Source of the DNA: Nipponacmea schrenckii | Taxonomy: Eukaryota > Mollusca > Gastropoda > Lottiidae | NCBI GenBank assembly: GCA_030562195.1 | Contig: CM060199.1 | Coordinates: 39,762,338 to 39,826,337, forward strand | Direction of reading: 5' to 3' | DNA: 64,000 nt | In this document: piece after piece, positions 33,169-44,430 of the stretch | Position numbering within the stretch: position 1 is the stretch's first letter | Layout of the letters: the number at the start of each line of letters is the position of its first letter | Notes under the pieces: generated by a model | What the model was told of the DNA's origin: nothing | Database searches by the model: none | What the model saw: the letters and a program-made list of their open reading frames with translations, nothing else | Program-made: the position numbers and the translations under genes

Positions 33169-34308
33169 GGATGTGAACAATGATAATGGCGATCGAGCAA
33201 ATAGTTAGGTATTGAGTTTTGATTGTGGATGAAAATTAATATTGATGAATGAAATGATAGAATCCATGGAATATTCATCAATATATAGATTCATATACTA
33301 GTAAATAGTCGGGTAAACAAAACACCTTCAAAATCAGTATTAGCAACTTTGCATTATTACTTTTGTAAAAGCAAATCCACATACATTTGCTTATCGGTAA
33401 AAAGGTCACTCCAGTTTTACAAATTTACAAAATTCCAATTCATAATATAAATGAAAACGAACTAGAAATTGTTTTCGAGAACGCTAACTTACATACATGT
33501 ACTTACAATTGTACAATGAAAATATTAAATTGTTACGAAACCCGAATTCATTTCAGAAAATTTATAAATTAAATTTTTGCACGAACAGCTGTTATTACAG
33601 TTTGATTGTCCGAGAGTGTATTAATATTTATAAAAAATATATTTATTTCTCAAAACATACCTTGTACTAAAACTAAAAAGTATCTGGGTGGGACTATACT
33701 TAAAGTCTATTAGGAAAAAATGATGATACGATATTCAGAAAATATAAAAATAAAATCATTCATGTAGATACCAAGACGAGATTCGTAATGCTACTAAATT
33801 ATTCATTTAGACGAGGAAATAGTGCGGAAAATAGATGGCTTCATTAGTATCATCAAAGACATTGCTGAGTTCAGATTTTTATTTGAAAATATATTTAGGT
33901 CTTTGAAAACAATAATATGAACTTCTATGCATTAAAATTCTTTAAAAAAATAAAAAATACCAAATTAACATTATTAGCTATGTTGATTATATAAAAGAGA
34001 TTCTAGATTAAGCGCCAGATCGTGTCGCGATGAAGGATTAGTCATGCCATAAGAACTAATGCAGTATCACCTTTCAAACAATAACTCAAATAGAGTGTAC
34101 ACTTATACCTTCCGAACAAAATTCTTTGTTTAACATACATTAATACATAATAAAAAAAATATACCAAGGAATGTTCACAAGAAATCCTAATGGACTTAAC
34201 GAAACATACGACGAATAATAGAAATAGAAGAAAAATATATTGCGTTCACAAAAAAGTAACACGGGCTTATTATTATATAGATTTACCTTAGTACAGACAT
34301 TCTGTTAC
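33169..34308. other. AT-rich spacer
   Basis: No array or element. Several donor-like GTAAGT/GTATGT sites are seen on the minus strand (33490-33510 and 33670), none with a convincing exon. Confidence 0.35.
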
Positions 34309-34496
34309 CTGTTAATTGATTTGGTTCTGTCAGTTCGAATTCCACTAAACAATTGTAACAACAGCTTTTAACGCATTCGATGACAGTTTCGGCACAAACT
34401 CTTGAACCATCAACGAAGGTTCCTCTTTCATCACTCCATGAACTGCGATATTTATATCCAAATTGTGAACGACAGTACAGATAATCATGTATTTGA
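34309..34496 (-). CDS. candidate cysteine-rich exon
   Basis: One of the best coding candidates. On the minus strand an acceptor (GTAATTATTGCAG) is followed by 188 nt open in one frame: one nucleotide, 62 codons, one nucleotide. The donor is ACAG|GTAACA; an alternative, CTAAG|GTAAAT, lies 22 bp further on (exon end 34287). Cysteines fall at residues 8, 34, 41, 45, 46 and 49, with the core CVKSCCYNCLVEFEL and an aromatic block YKYRSSWSDERGTFVDG. The density of cysteine suggests an extracellular, disulphide-bonded domain. I cannot name the family. Introns on both sides must be long; no partner exon is certain. Confidence 0.5.
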
Positions 34497-36284
34497 CTGC
34501 AATAATTACTATATATTACTTAGTAACAACAATATAAACAGTAACTATAATGCTTAAAACGCACAATTCCCTGTACAAGTGCTCCAGGCATATAGTAACA
34601 ATGAACTCAATAAATATCACGATAGAGTAAATTCCCGTGGAACTGTTCACATAACACGATCTGTTCTTTTGGCTGATATATCTACTTCTAAATCTTATCT
34701 CTTTGACCATCGTTAAGCTTCAATGCCCAGACCTTCATCGATGTTAATTGAGTGAAATGCCTCACTATTCCAGTAACCAATCAATATATTTATTTATCAA
34801 GGGCTCAGATGTTTTTGAATTAACTGCTGAAGTTTGTTATTACGGTCTAACGGTCAATATTGCACTAGGCTGTAAATATTCTATTACAGAATTAAAAATC
34901 TACTAGAATACCGAGTTATAACTATTGTATCTTTCAAATTCGAAGATTTTAATGAATAACTTTAATGCATATATTTTGTAAATTATTCATATCTTGCGGA
35001 CCTATCAATGGCTGTCTCGTGAAAAGAACTTTCTAAAAATATGGAAAACTTTTCATTAATATAACTGCTCAAGATTGACTGAAAACATTTTAAAATATAT
35101 TAAGTATTCTCATGCATTTCGTGGATGAATCTATCATGTATTTTCATTACAGAATGTTTCATGGAGACTGCACGGAGTCAAGTTTTGACACAAATAGTTT
35201 TATTCGTCAGTGACAGCCATCCAGCGTGCTTGCTACTGATGATATTAGGTTTTTAGTTACTGAGTAACTAGAGAGAATTATGCCCAGGGTCCGAGGCCTG
35301 GTGAGGTACGTATATTTGAATAATGAACACGATTTTTATGGTATACTACTCCTCAAATTAATAACAATAATACACAATGTTTCAACTATTACACTGTCGG
35401 CATTTAACATGATCAAAAACTTTCAGTGATGGAAATAAATGAAGGTGAACGCCGCCTTTCTGGAAAAGATTGCCATATAACGTACTACATATCAAGTTGA
35501 TCGTTTTATTCACCGAAACTGGCGCGGGAAGGTGGAATCTGAAGCCGTTTTGTTACATAAGAATATGTTATATATGATTAATACAATGCAGAAAATACAA
35601 TTGGATCAGATTTAATCCAATTTACAGAATTATACTGTCGCATATTCAGGTGATAAATGGAAATATAATCAATTTAATGTGAGATATCTGAACGCAGAAG
35701 GGGCGTTATTATTGATAAACCACACAAACTAATTGGTTAAGAATTCTCATAATTTCGTAGACTTTAACAATCAAACGCTTTTACAATTTTTAATGACATT
35801 TAAATGCTATAAGGTTTTTTTTTCATTTCCATTTAATCTAGATTAGGGAAACGATTTTTAGCAATTTTAACGATTTTAAAACTTAAGTATCTCTTTGGTA
35901 ACTGGTGGGTTATATTTTGGGTCGTCATTACGTCCAGATGGCATTGAAGTTTTGTGGCACTGCTGTAACAATTTAATGATTTGGGATGATATATTCGCGT
36001 TTTTATCCGATTTTGACGAATTAAGGACTATTTTAAAGCTTCACTATTACCTAGTGTCAGTACCTTTTTTAAATTGTGACAGTTTTTTTTTAAACCGTCC
36101 TAACGTCGGCATGGCATTGACGTTTAATAGAACTGCAGTAACAGTCGCGATAGTTTTCATTCTAAACAACCAAACGTTCAGGTAGGAAAGTTATCTGTAT
36201 CAACGGAAGCGCCCATACTTATAATTGATCTATAATCGAAAGCGGAAATTGTTAAAGGTGCTAGATATAAACCAAGGCTGAGTT
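34497..36284. other. AT-rich DNA
   Basis: Holds a solo copy of the 14.6-kb unit at 35333-35405. Open frames at 34516-34710 (minus) and 35895-36185 (plus) lack supporting signals. AGTTACTGAGTAACT, a near-perfect palindrome, lies at about 35256. Confidence 0.4.
35333..35405 (-). repeat. solo copy of the 14.6-kb unit
   Basis: TTTTTATGGTATACTACTCC, then ACACAATGTTTCAACTATTAC and CTGTCGGCAT. It is a diverged single copy of the unit amplified at 14555-14888. Confidence 0.7.
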
Positions 36285-36326
36285 GTAAAGGTCAATGAGG
36301 TCAATAAGGTCAATAAGGTCAATAAG
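36285..36326. repeat. 9-bp short tandem repeat
   Basis: About four copies of AAGGTCAAT. Confidence 0.85.
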
Positions 36327-37546
36327 TAAACGGTTACTAGATAGTCCTTGATAAATATCTTGAAACATAAACAAACTATACAGACCGATGTTACATTCCG
36401 TGTTAATATATTCATCAATATCAACTTATTCATTTGGTATATCGAACTATTAATTAATCACTAATTGGAACGTACAAAGAGTGCCATGAGTTCTAGTACC
36501 ACCCTTGGTTTTTAATATCAATATGAATAGATCAACGACTCCTCATCAATTAAGTTCTATTAGTTACGAGTCTTGCTAACAAAAACATGCGTTAAATAAG
36601 TACCAGGAAGATAAAACTACACGTTAATCAATAAAATATGTACATGTTTTCATGAAAGTATAAGAATTAAACCAATACATGTATTATATCTTTATAGCAG
36701 TAAATATGATTATGTTAAAAACATCCTTTCCAGCGAATATTGAGAAAACAGGTTATATGGCTCACAATCATTCTTAAAAGTGTAATAAATCTAAAAGTTT
36801 ACATCGAGTATTTCTTAATTTGCAAAAGAATAACACATAAAAATATTATTTGCTTTCATACGAGATTTAAATGTCTACAAATTTCTTTTAATCAGATCAT
36901 TTAACGATTGTCGTAATATTTTATGATGAATAATTGACGATACTAGCGTACTTAAGTTCGTAGTTCCTATGTCCACCACACTTGTAATATGAGTACGCTA
37001 TATGATTGTATTATATCGAGGACTACACTTAGTGACTACGGTTTATATCGAACAAGAAATTTAATAAAAAAATTATTTATTTATTTATAAATCTAGAATT
37101 ATAATCAGGTCGTTGTGCGGTTATTTATAAGAGGCATGAGGCAGGCTGTGAATTGGTGTCTTTTACACTTATAGGATCTTTGGCGATGTCAACGGTATAA
37201 AAAACAATAGCTTATCTACACAATTCCCCTCCACACCTTACAAACCCTTTTTTAATCTGAACTTGGTGTTTTCTATTGTTAACAACCCCCCCCCCCCTTT
37301 CCTCCCCGGGTCGTTACTGTTTACTGTTCATTAGTGATGTCGATATCACTCTGTTTGCATTAGAAACGTATAGTTTTGTGGGTTAACGTTTTAACATTGA
37401 ACAATATCAAGTAATGTACATGTATTTGCAATGTCATTTATAATGGAAAAAGTGCAACACGTTCGAATTCTTTACAATGCCAATATCAATAGTTATTAAC
37501 ACTCACATGTTGTTGATGAGGAGAATGTTGCCAGGGATTCCATCCC
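36327..37546. other. AT-rich spacer
   Basis: A C11 run lies near 37287. At 37507-37549 a GC-richer patch on the minus strand ends in a strong donor (ACAT|GTGAGTG) and abuts the MITE at 37547; see findings. Confidence 0.4.
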
Positions 37547-37825
37547 TTAAAGGGACAGATTCGCCATTTTTGATGTTTAATCTAAGTCTTGCATATATGT
37601 AAATGGTCTTTAGAAGTAATACAAATTGCATAATACCTACTTTGTAGCAATATTTACATGCGTGTCTTCTGTATATATGACGAGTCGGCATTTTAATAAT
37701 CAAAGGCCGATAATTCTAGACACACATGGATTTTAAGGCTGAAATTTCGACGATGAGCTGTGAACATTATTACTGATTAACTAAGCTAATCATTGATGAA
37801 AATGATGACGAACCGTACCCTTTAT
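37547..37825. mobile_element. TTAA-flanked MITE, 279 bp
   Basis: Left end TTAA|AGGGACAGATTCG. The right end is the complement of AT|AAAGGGTACGGTTCG, with the outer target site changed to TTAT. The internal block GATAATTCTAGACACACATG is shared with 32670-33168 and 46770-46900, so all three belong to one family. Confidence 0.65.
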
Positions 37826-38404
37826 CCGTCAACATACGCGATTATACATAAATATATCATAAATATAAATACATATATACTATTGTCCTGTTATTTAACG
37901 TTTCGGCTAAAAGCCTTCCTTAGAAACACTTGAAGTATAAATATATATAGATGTATCAATATGCTGTATATCAACTTGTAGAGTGAAGAAGAATGAAAAC
38001 GTCTAGCCACTAATGGGCATCTTTAATTATAAGTTATTGTATTAAATCGTGAAGATGATGAATGGAGTTTTAACTTCCTTCTTCATTTCGTCAGAGGTTC
38101 AAAAATTATTAAAACTGCACATGTTAGATTTGACCTTGCAGTAAATGAAGCAGCAGTTCATACGAGATTGGCAGTTGGAGGCAGTCTTTGAAATTACAGT
38201 AGCTCTCGTAGTCATCGCAAGAACCCCTTAGGCATTAATATTGACGTTAAATTATTTTTATCTTCAAGGATTTGAAAAATAAAATTAAAATTTACGAGAA
38301 ATGTTCCTGCCTTTTTATTCGTTTCATTTAAATCGTGTATCAAATTTCAGACTTGAGGTTTTTAGCTTGATTAGATGTACTTTTACAGAACGTTCATACG
38401 ATTT
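37826..38404. other. AT-rich spacer
   Basis: A hairpin-plus-core motif, the complement of AAGGC..GCCGAAACGTT, lies at about 37906-37930. No gene evidence. Confidence 0.4.
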
Positions 38405-39056
38405 GATTCTATAGCACTCTAATGGATGTAATTCTACAGCAGTTTAATACGAAGTGATTCTACAGTACTTTAATGCGATGTGATTCTACAGCAGTTTAAT
38501 ACGATGTGATTCTACAGTACTTTAATACGATGTGATTCTACCGTACTTTAATACGATGTGATTCTAAGGCACTTTAATACGATGTGATTCTACAGCACTT
38601 TAATACGATGTGATTCTACAGTACTTGAATACGATGTGATTCTATGGCACTTTAATACGATGTGATTCTACAGCACTTTAATACGATGTGATTCTACAGC
38701 ACTTTAATACGATGTGATTCTAAGGCACTTTAATACGATGTGATTCTACGGTACTTTAATACGATGTGATTCTACAGCACTTTAATACACATGCGGATAA
38801 GGAATGGTTCGGAGCCGACAGATGATTGGTTAGCAGAACTACGTTAGAGATATCATGATGTCTGACTTTAATACGATGTGATTCTACAGCTCTTTAATAC
38901 GATGTGATTCTACAGCACTTTAATACGATGTGATTCTACAGTACTTTAAATCGATGTGATTCTACAGAACTTTAAAACACTGTCATGCTACAGCACTTAA
39001 AAAGATGTAATTCTACGGCACTGTAATACGATGTGATTCTACAGCACGTTAATACA
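38405..39056. repeat. 26-bp minisatellite with an internal insert
   Basis: More than 20 copies of TACGATGTGATTCTACAGCACTTTAA-type units (26-bp period). The array is broken at about 38790-38866 by an unrelated 75-bp segment beginning ACATGCGGATAAGG, after which the repeat resumes. The outer units on both sides are the most diverged. Confidence 0.95.
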
Positions 39057-39714
39057 CACTTGTTTTGTTAAAATATGGGGCATGGAGCAATACCTATAAC
39101 TTATAAAGATTATACTGAAACTAACAAATGAGTCAAAAAATATCATCATATAATTTTGCCGTTTAGTAGGTAGTAAAGAGAATGAATTCACATTACAGTT
39201 TTACATATAGTGTATATCGAATACTCTTTTAAGACTGCAGCTTCATTAAGAAACCGTTTTGTAAAATTCTGTATATTTATTGATGTTGTCTACCAAGCTG
39301 ATATTCTAATAGGATCGCATAAAATATTCCTATTTCTACTCCAGTCGAGCAATACAAAATATACGTAGCCAAGAAACTACTATTCCTAATCATAAGATGA
39401 AAAACAAATATTTTTTTAACCTTAATTATATGAGCAGTACTTTTACTAACGAGCGACGTGGGGATATCGGTGCCAGTTGCGTGATTGGTTGTGATTTCTA
39501 TTCGATAACAGTTGACAAGGTATCTAATGAGATCTGGTGTGTACATGTATCTAGAAAGAGGTGGAGATATTGGTGATGAACTATAATTTGTATACCCAGT
39601 GCAGAATTAAGTGTTAAGGCTCCTGATACAGTTGTCTGTTGTAATTACATTGTGTCAGTAGGTAAAAGGATGTTCAGGAATTAACTTCCTGGATTATAAC
39701 AAGACAATACACGA
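39057..39714. other. AT-rich spacer
   Basis: An 89-codon minus-strand frame at 39277-39546 has no supporting signals. Confidence 0.35.
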
Positions 39715-40150
39715 GTATATAACATTTCAACAACACTTCTTTAATACATGGGTAAATAACGTTTCAATACAATTTACACACTTCTATAAAACATGGGTAC
39801 ATAACGTTTCAATACAATTTACACACTTCTTTAATACATGGGTACATAACGTTTCAACACAAGTTACACACTTCTTTAATACATGGGTACATAACGTTTC
39901 AACACAATTTACATACTTCTTTAATACATGGGAACATGACGTTTCAACACAATACTCTTTTTATCATGGGTCCTAACGTTCAATAAAAAACAATCATGGG
40001 TACATAACGTTTCAACACAAGTTAACATACTTCTTTAATACCATGGTATACGAAACATTAACCTTTGTTAATCAGGGAAATAATTCACATTTACTTATAC
40101 ATCTAACTTTCTCAGTTAATTTTAATACATGGGTACATAACGCTTCAACA
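39715..40150 (-). repeat. 45-bp GAAACGTT-core array
   Basis: Tandem 45-bp units with TTTAATACATGGGTACATAA and CGTTTCAACACAATTTACAC on the plus strand, regular at 39720-39960 and broken up after that. On the minus strand the unit reads GTAAATTGTGTTGAAACGTT, which parallels the core of the 14.6-kb unit. Confidence 0.9.
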
Positions 40151-41074
40151 CAAATTTCTTTCTTGCTGTGGTCATAATTGTTCAGTTGATAACAAGCTTG
40201 CTTTCACATCAAATACTCTTTTTTTCTTGGTGCCGTAATGGTTCAGTAGGTATAGAAAAAGAATCAAAAGGTAACTCAGTTTCGTTGTAGTCGCAAGGGT
40301 CAACATGAACATATTTAAGATGTATTGAGTTACGCGATGTGATGCGAAACAGAGACGTTTGTTTGAAGTCAGAAATAAATCACATTTAATTGGTAGATCT
40401 AAGGCTTTCTCGTTATTTTAGGAATATCGTGGATAGGCTTAATTAAATTTGCGAAAAACAGAACATTTCTTAAGCACTAATAATCATAAAATAATTCAAC
40501 CAACAGCGTGATAGGCTTCTTTCGTGATAAAATAATTCAATCGCTGTTTGGCCCTAACCGTTAACCATAATCTTAGATGAATTTCACTGGCAAAGACAAT
40601 AGAAAAATCAAAGCAATACAGGTTTGTAATGCTTGATAAAGAACAGAGAAAGCTGGTTGAAACGTCGCTGAAATAAAGTTAGCAATTGTAATCCATAAGA
40701 ATTTATTTTATTTTGGTTCCCATCAAAATAAACGTATCGTGTGATATTGGACCAACTCAAGTGTGATCAATTATTCGAAGTAAACAAGATGTATCATGCC
40801 TGTTCGCGATCCTCCCACAATCGTATCATTATCTGTTTTCTGTTTTCTTCTTGTATTATCGATGAGAGAACTAAGTTCTTTTCGTGTACCAGGCCATTAA
40901 GATATAGAAGATATGTATATTTTGTCTAAGTTAATGATGCGTGAAGATCTTCATAGATCGATAGATGTTTCTGACAGCAATAACCTTGATTGTATGATTC
41001 AATTACTATTCGACTTATATCCATCAAAACCACACACGATCTACTACAAACATTCAGTCAGCAAAGAAAGAAAC
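40151..41074. other. AT-rich DNA
   Basis: A solo TTGATAAAGAAC..GTTGAAACGTCG motif at about 40632-40666 is a single copy of the kind arrayed at 51.6-52.1 kb. Short frames at 40741-41095 overlap the start of SINE-B and lack support. Confidence 0.4.
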
Positions 41075-41268
41075 AACTATATTTTACAAGGATAACTTAG
41101 GTTTACAAGTCCGCCATGACGGGGATACTTCTTACTGGCCATTGTCCAAACCTCCTGGCATTAATCTTTCCTGGATTATCTGTGCCCATTTACAGTTGGG
41201 TGTACTAGAATTATGAGTGAAGATGACTTATATAAGGTCATCGGACTTGCACACGTCGATAGAGATTA
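41070..41268 (-). mobile_element. SINE-B copy feeding a tandem array
   Basis: The second SINE family, oriented on the minus strand. On the plus strand the 3' tail is at the left (AAGAAAGAAACAACTATATTT), then CACAAGTCC-like GTTTACAAGTCCGCC, CATTTACAGTTGGGTG and the B-box side GATAGAGATTAGAACC near 41259. Where the A-box half of the head should follow, the sequence becomes the 29-bp array. Confidence 0.8.
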
Positions 41269-41740
41269 GAACCAACACTCTTACCAACTGTGCTATAGAA
41301 CCAACACTCTAACTGACTGTACTATAGAACCAACACTCTAACCGACTGTGCTATAGAACCAACACTCTAACTGACTGTGCTATAGAACCGACACTCTAAC
41401 TGACTGTGCTATAGAACCAACACTCTTACCAACTGTGCTATAGAACCAACACTCTAACTGACTGTACTATAGAACCAACACTCTAACCGACTGTGCTATA
41501 GAACCAACGCTCTAACCCACTGTACTATAGAACCAACACTTTAACCCACTGTGCTATAGAACCAACACTCTAACCCACTGTGCTATAGAACCAACACTTT
41601 AACCCACTGTGCTACTCTAACTGACTGTGCTATAGAACCAACACTCTAACTGACTGTGCTATAGAACCAACACTCTAACTGACTGTGCTATAGAACCATC
41701 ACTCTAACTGACTGTGCTATAGAACCAACATTCTAACCCA
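41269..41740 (-). repeat. 29-bp array derived from the SINE-B head
   Basis: About 16 copies of a 29-bp unit with ACACTCTAACTGACTGTGCT then ATAGAACCA. The unit is the A-box half of the SINE-B head: the intact copy at 59785-60080 reads AACCAGCACTCTAACCGACT then GTGATATGGAACC. On the minus strand some units contain TAGCACAGTCGG, a perfect match to the Pol III A-box consensus TRGCNNAGYNGG; most have one mismatch. No B box is included. One shortened unit is at about 41606-41618. Confidence 0.9.
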
Positions 41741-42906
41741 AATATGCTGGTTTAGCTGGTTAGAACAGATACTTGTTGTAGTTGCCGTGGTAGGATATGG
41801 TTATCAACGATGCTAGTCTCGTCAGTCGGCATCGGCTATGCTTAAACTGAATCTAATTTCGTTACGACATGATCTGCGTGTACTTTGGGCTCAATAACTG
41901 TTTCATCAATTGCTTTTCACAAAGTCAGTTTTTAAGTTTGCCATGAACAGATGTCAAATATTGTGGTAGCTTTGGAAGTTCCTTTCATAGAAAAAAAGCA
42001 GACTTTCGTTATTAACAAATATAAAATTTGAACTTCCTATCCTTGAAAAAAAAACATCTTATTCAAAACGAAAAACTGAAAATCAATTAATGTTAAATCA
42101 ACGATACTTGAAACCAGAATAAGGGGTTTCCGAAGTAGTCAATGACTCTAGTAAAATATATTTATGTCTTGAAATCGATTCTATAAATTGTGGAGATGTC
42201 GTTCGTATTATATAATGGTGGGTTTAATTGAATCATACGCGTATTTAATACAGAAAAAGTTAAAATCGTAGTAAGTGTTTATGAACATAAGAGTTGATCT
42301 ACTTTTAGAAGTGAAGGGTACACATCATAAACACAACACACTAATATGGAATACACACTTTTCTTCTCTTTTTTTATTTAAACCTGTAAGATCACATCCC
42401 TGAAAACACTGACTAAGCGCTATAACTGTCCTTTAACTCGGAAACAGTTCTTTCTGTTGAATAGTAACTTCTTACCTTTCAACCGCCCTAACCTGTCCTC
42501 TTTACTGGTACAATTTATATTGTATATTGTTCAGTTCATTTTACAATTAATAGGCCACAGGAAACAGTGAACAGATCTATTTGTCTACTACTCTATTTGT
42601 TGACAACAATCTGTCCATTATAACGGTACATTACCTTAATTACCACTAACTAAATCTGATTGAATAGTGAACGTTCATTTACTTCAACCAGTATATTAAT
42701 GAACATACCATAGTTTGCAGATTGACAGCCTTGTCAGCTGGAATAAAACGAACGTATACATGTTAATGTCCTTGTCGTTTTGGTCTAATGAGGTGAAGGA
42801 GGGTTTTATGTGGTTATGATATATTTCCTGCTGGACAATTAAATAATTACTTATGCCTCGTTGTTTTTCGCCCCATTACAATGATGGCTCGCATTGCATG
42901 TCTTAC
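41741..42906. other. AT-rich spacer
   Basis: A weak minus-strand exon-like segment lies at about 42474-42505 (donor AAAG|GTAAGAAG). No other element is recognised. Confidence 0.35.
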
Positions 42907-43021
42907 CGGTCATCCGCATTCCCACTGATAATGAACAATACAATAACAGACCAATTATGATGGACATGACCACATAATTGATAGTGTTATTTAGATACAT
43001 TAATACCAAGGCCAGTGGTAT
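42907..43021 (-). CDS. candidate membrane-segment exon
   Basis: On the minus strand an acceptor (ACACAGAACTCAG) and a strong donor (GACCG|GTAAGAC) enclose 115 nt, open in phase 0 for 38 codons plus one nucleotide. The translation includes NNTINYVVMSIIIGLLLYCS, a stretch long and hydrophobic enough to span a membrane. Small four-pass LAPTM-like proteins have comparable segments, but this is only a loose resemblance. A possible 27-nt exon with donor TCA|GTAAGCA lies about 290 bp upstream (around 43309-43335) in compatible phase. The wider open frame is 42851-43087. Confidence 0.35.
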
Positions 43022-44064
43022 CTGAGTTCTGTGTACCGCTACTCTATGAGTTAGAAATCCTGCATATGCAAAACTTGGAACTTCCAAGTTAGAAGTAAGA
43101 TATAAAGGATTCCAGCTAATAGCTTCGAAAATGTTTTAAAAATCCTTTTCCCTATTACTGTGGTGAAAATCGTCCTTCATCTTTTGGGATTTAGGCTGAA
43201 TCAGAAATTCTCCATGGTAAGTGAAGTTGGGTAAAGCTATTAATAATAGCTATTCGATAAAGGTGAAAGACATATTATGAAGGCCACTGAAGTCGCAATC
43301 TTCTTGCTCTTTTGGTATGCTTACTGAGATTGCCTTGAACTTAGGAAGAGACTGCGATGTTTATAGCTACTACAAATTCGATCTCTTCTAAAAGATAAGG
43401 GTGGTTGAAGGGTCACAAGCTACTATTCAACAGAAGGTAGTTAAAGCAGTGTTCACTAATTGAAGAGATTAGGCCTTTAATCCCATTGCTTTCCTATGTC
43501 TGAAATTAATTTATTACTGTCTTTACGGTTTAATTTTAAATGATATATATTTAGGTAACCAATACATAACAATATATTATTTTTAAAAGGCCATACCAGC
43601 TGTTGCATAAAACCTGGAATTGGTATTCTCCTTGATCTGATTATTAGGATATTTAGCGTTAAGCACCGTGGAATAGACCAGGATGACCGTCGCTAGTAAT
43701 CCCCAAATTAAAACTATTAGTAAAACATTCTAACAGATAATTAACCCTATTAATAATACACGGACAACAAGTTATATTGCTTGATCTATAATAGGATTAT
43801 CTACATAAACCTATGTTTAGTAGGCGTCGATAAGTGATAGCCTATTGTCATGTTTTTATGACCGAGGGCAAAGGGCATATTAACAACACAATAACTCATA
43901 GATACTTTCTCAAGTATGATTTGATCTCGGTCAATTAGTGCTCGTTTAGTTTTGATCGGACAAAGCCTTGGTATTAATTGGCAGCCGTTTCCATCCACGA
44001 GGAAGATTAAGCACAAAGAATGGTCGTTATGTGTACTATGTATTTGGCATTGAGGTTTGTTTGC
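43022..44064. other. AT-rich spacer
   Basis: A 71-codon minus-strand frame at 43801-44016 has no supporting signals. A donor-like CCATG|GTAAGTG lies on plus near 43215. Confidence 0.35.
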
Positions 44065-44430
44065 ATGATCAACAACTGCCTAGTTTATGATAACGGTATA
44101 TGCTGGAAGCGAACGTTAACTTGTCCATTACCAACAACTACCTAATTTATGATATCAGTATCCACTGGAAGTGAACGTTAACTTGTCATCTACCAACAAC
44201 TACCTAGTTTGTGATATCAGCATCCACTGGAAGTGAACGTTAACTTGTCATCTAACAACAACTACCTAGTTTGTGATATCAGTATCCACTGGAAGTGAAC
44301 GTTAACTTGTCATCTCCAACTACAAGCTAGTTTCTGATATCAGCATCATTAACTTGTCATCCACCTAAAACTACCTAGTTTACGATAACGGTATCCGCTC
44401 GGATTGAACGTTTACTTGTCACCTACTGGT
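44065..44430. repeat. 62-bp repeat, locus 2
   Basis: About six copies with a 62-bp period (TCCACTGG at 44161 and 44223). The unit contains GTGAACGTTAACTTGTCATC and AACAACTACCTAGTTTGTGA. It is the same family as 31385-31770, in the same orientation. Confidence 0.9.
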
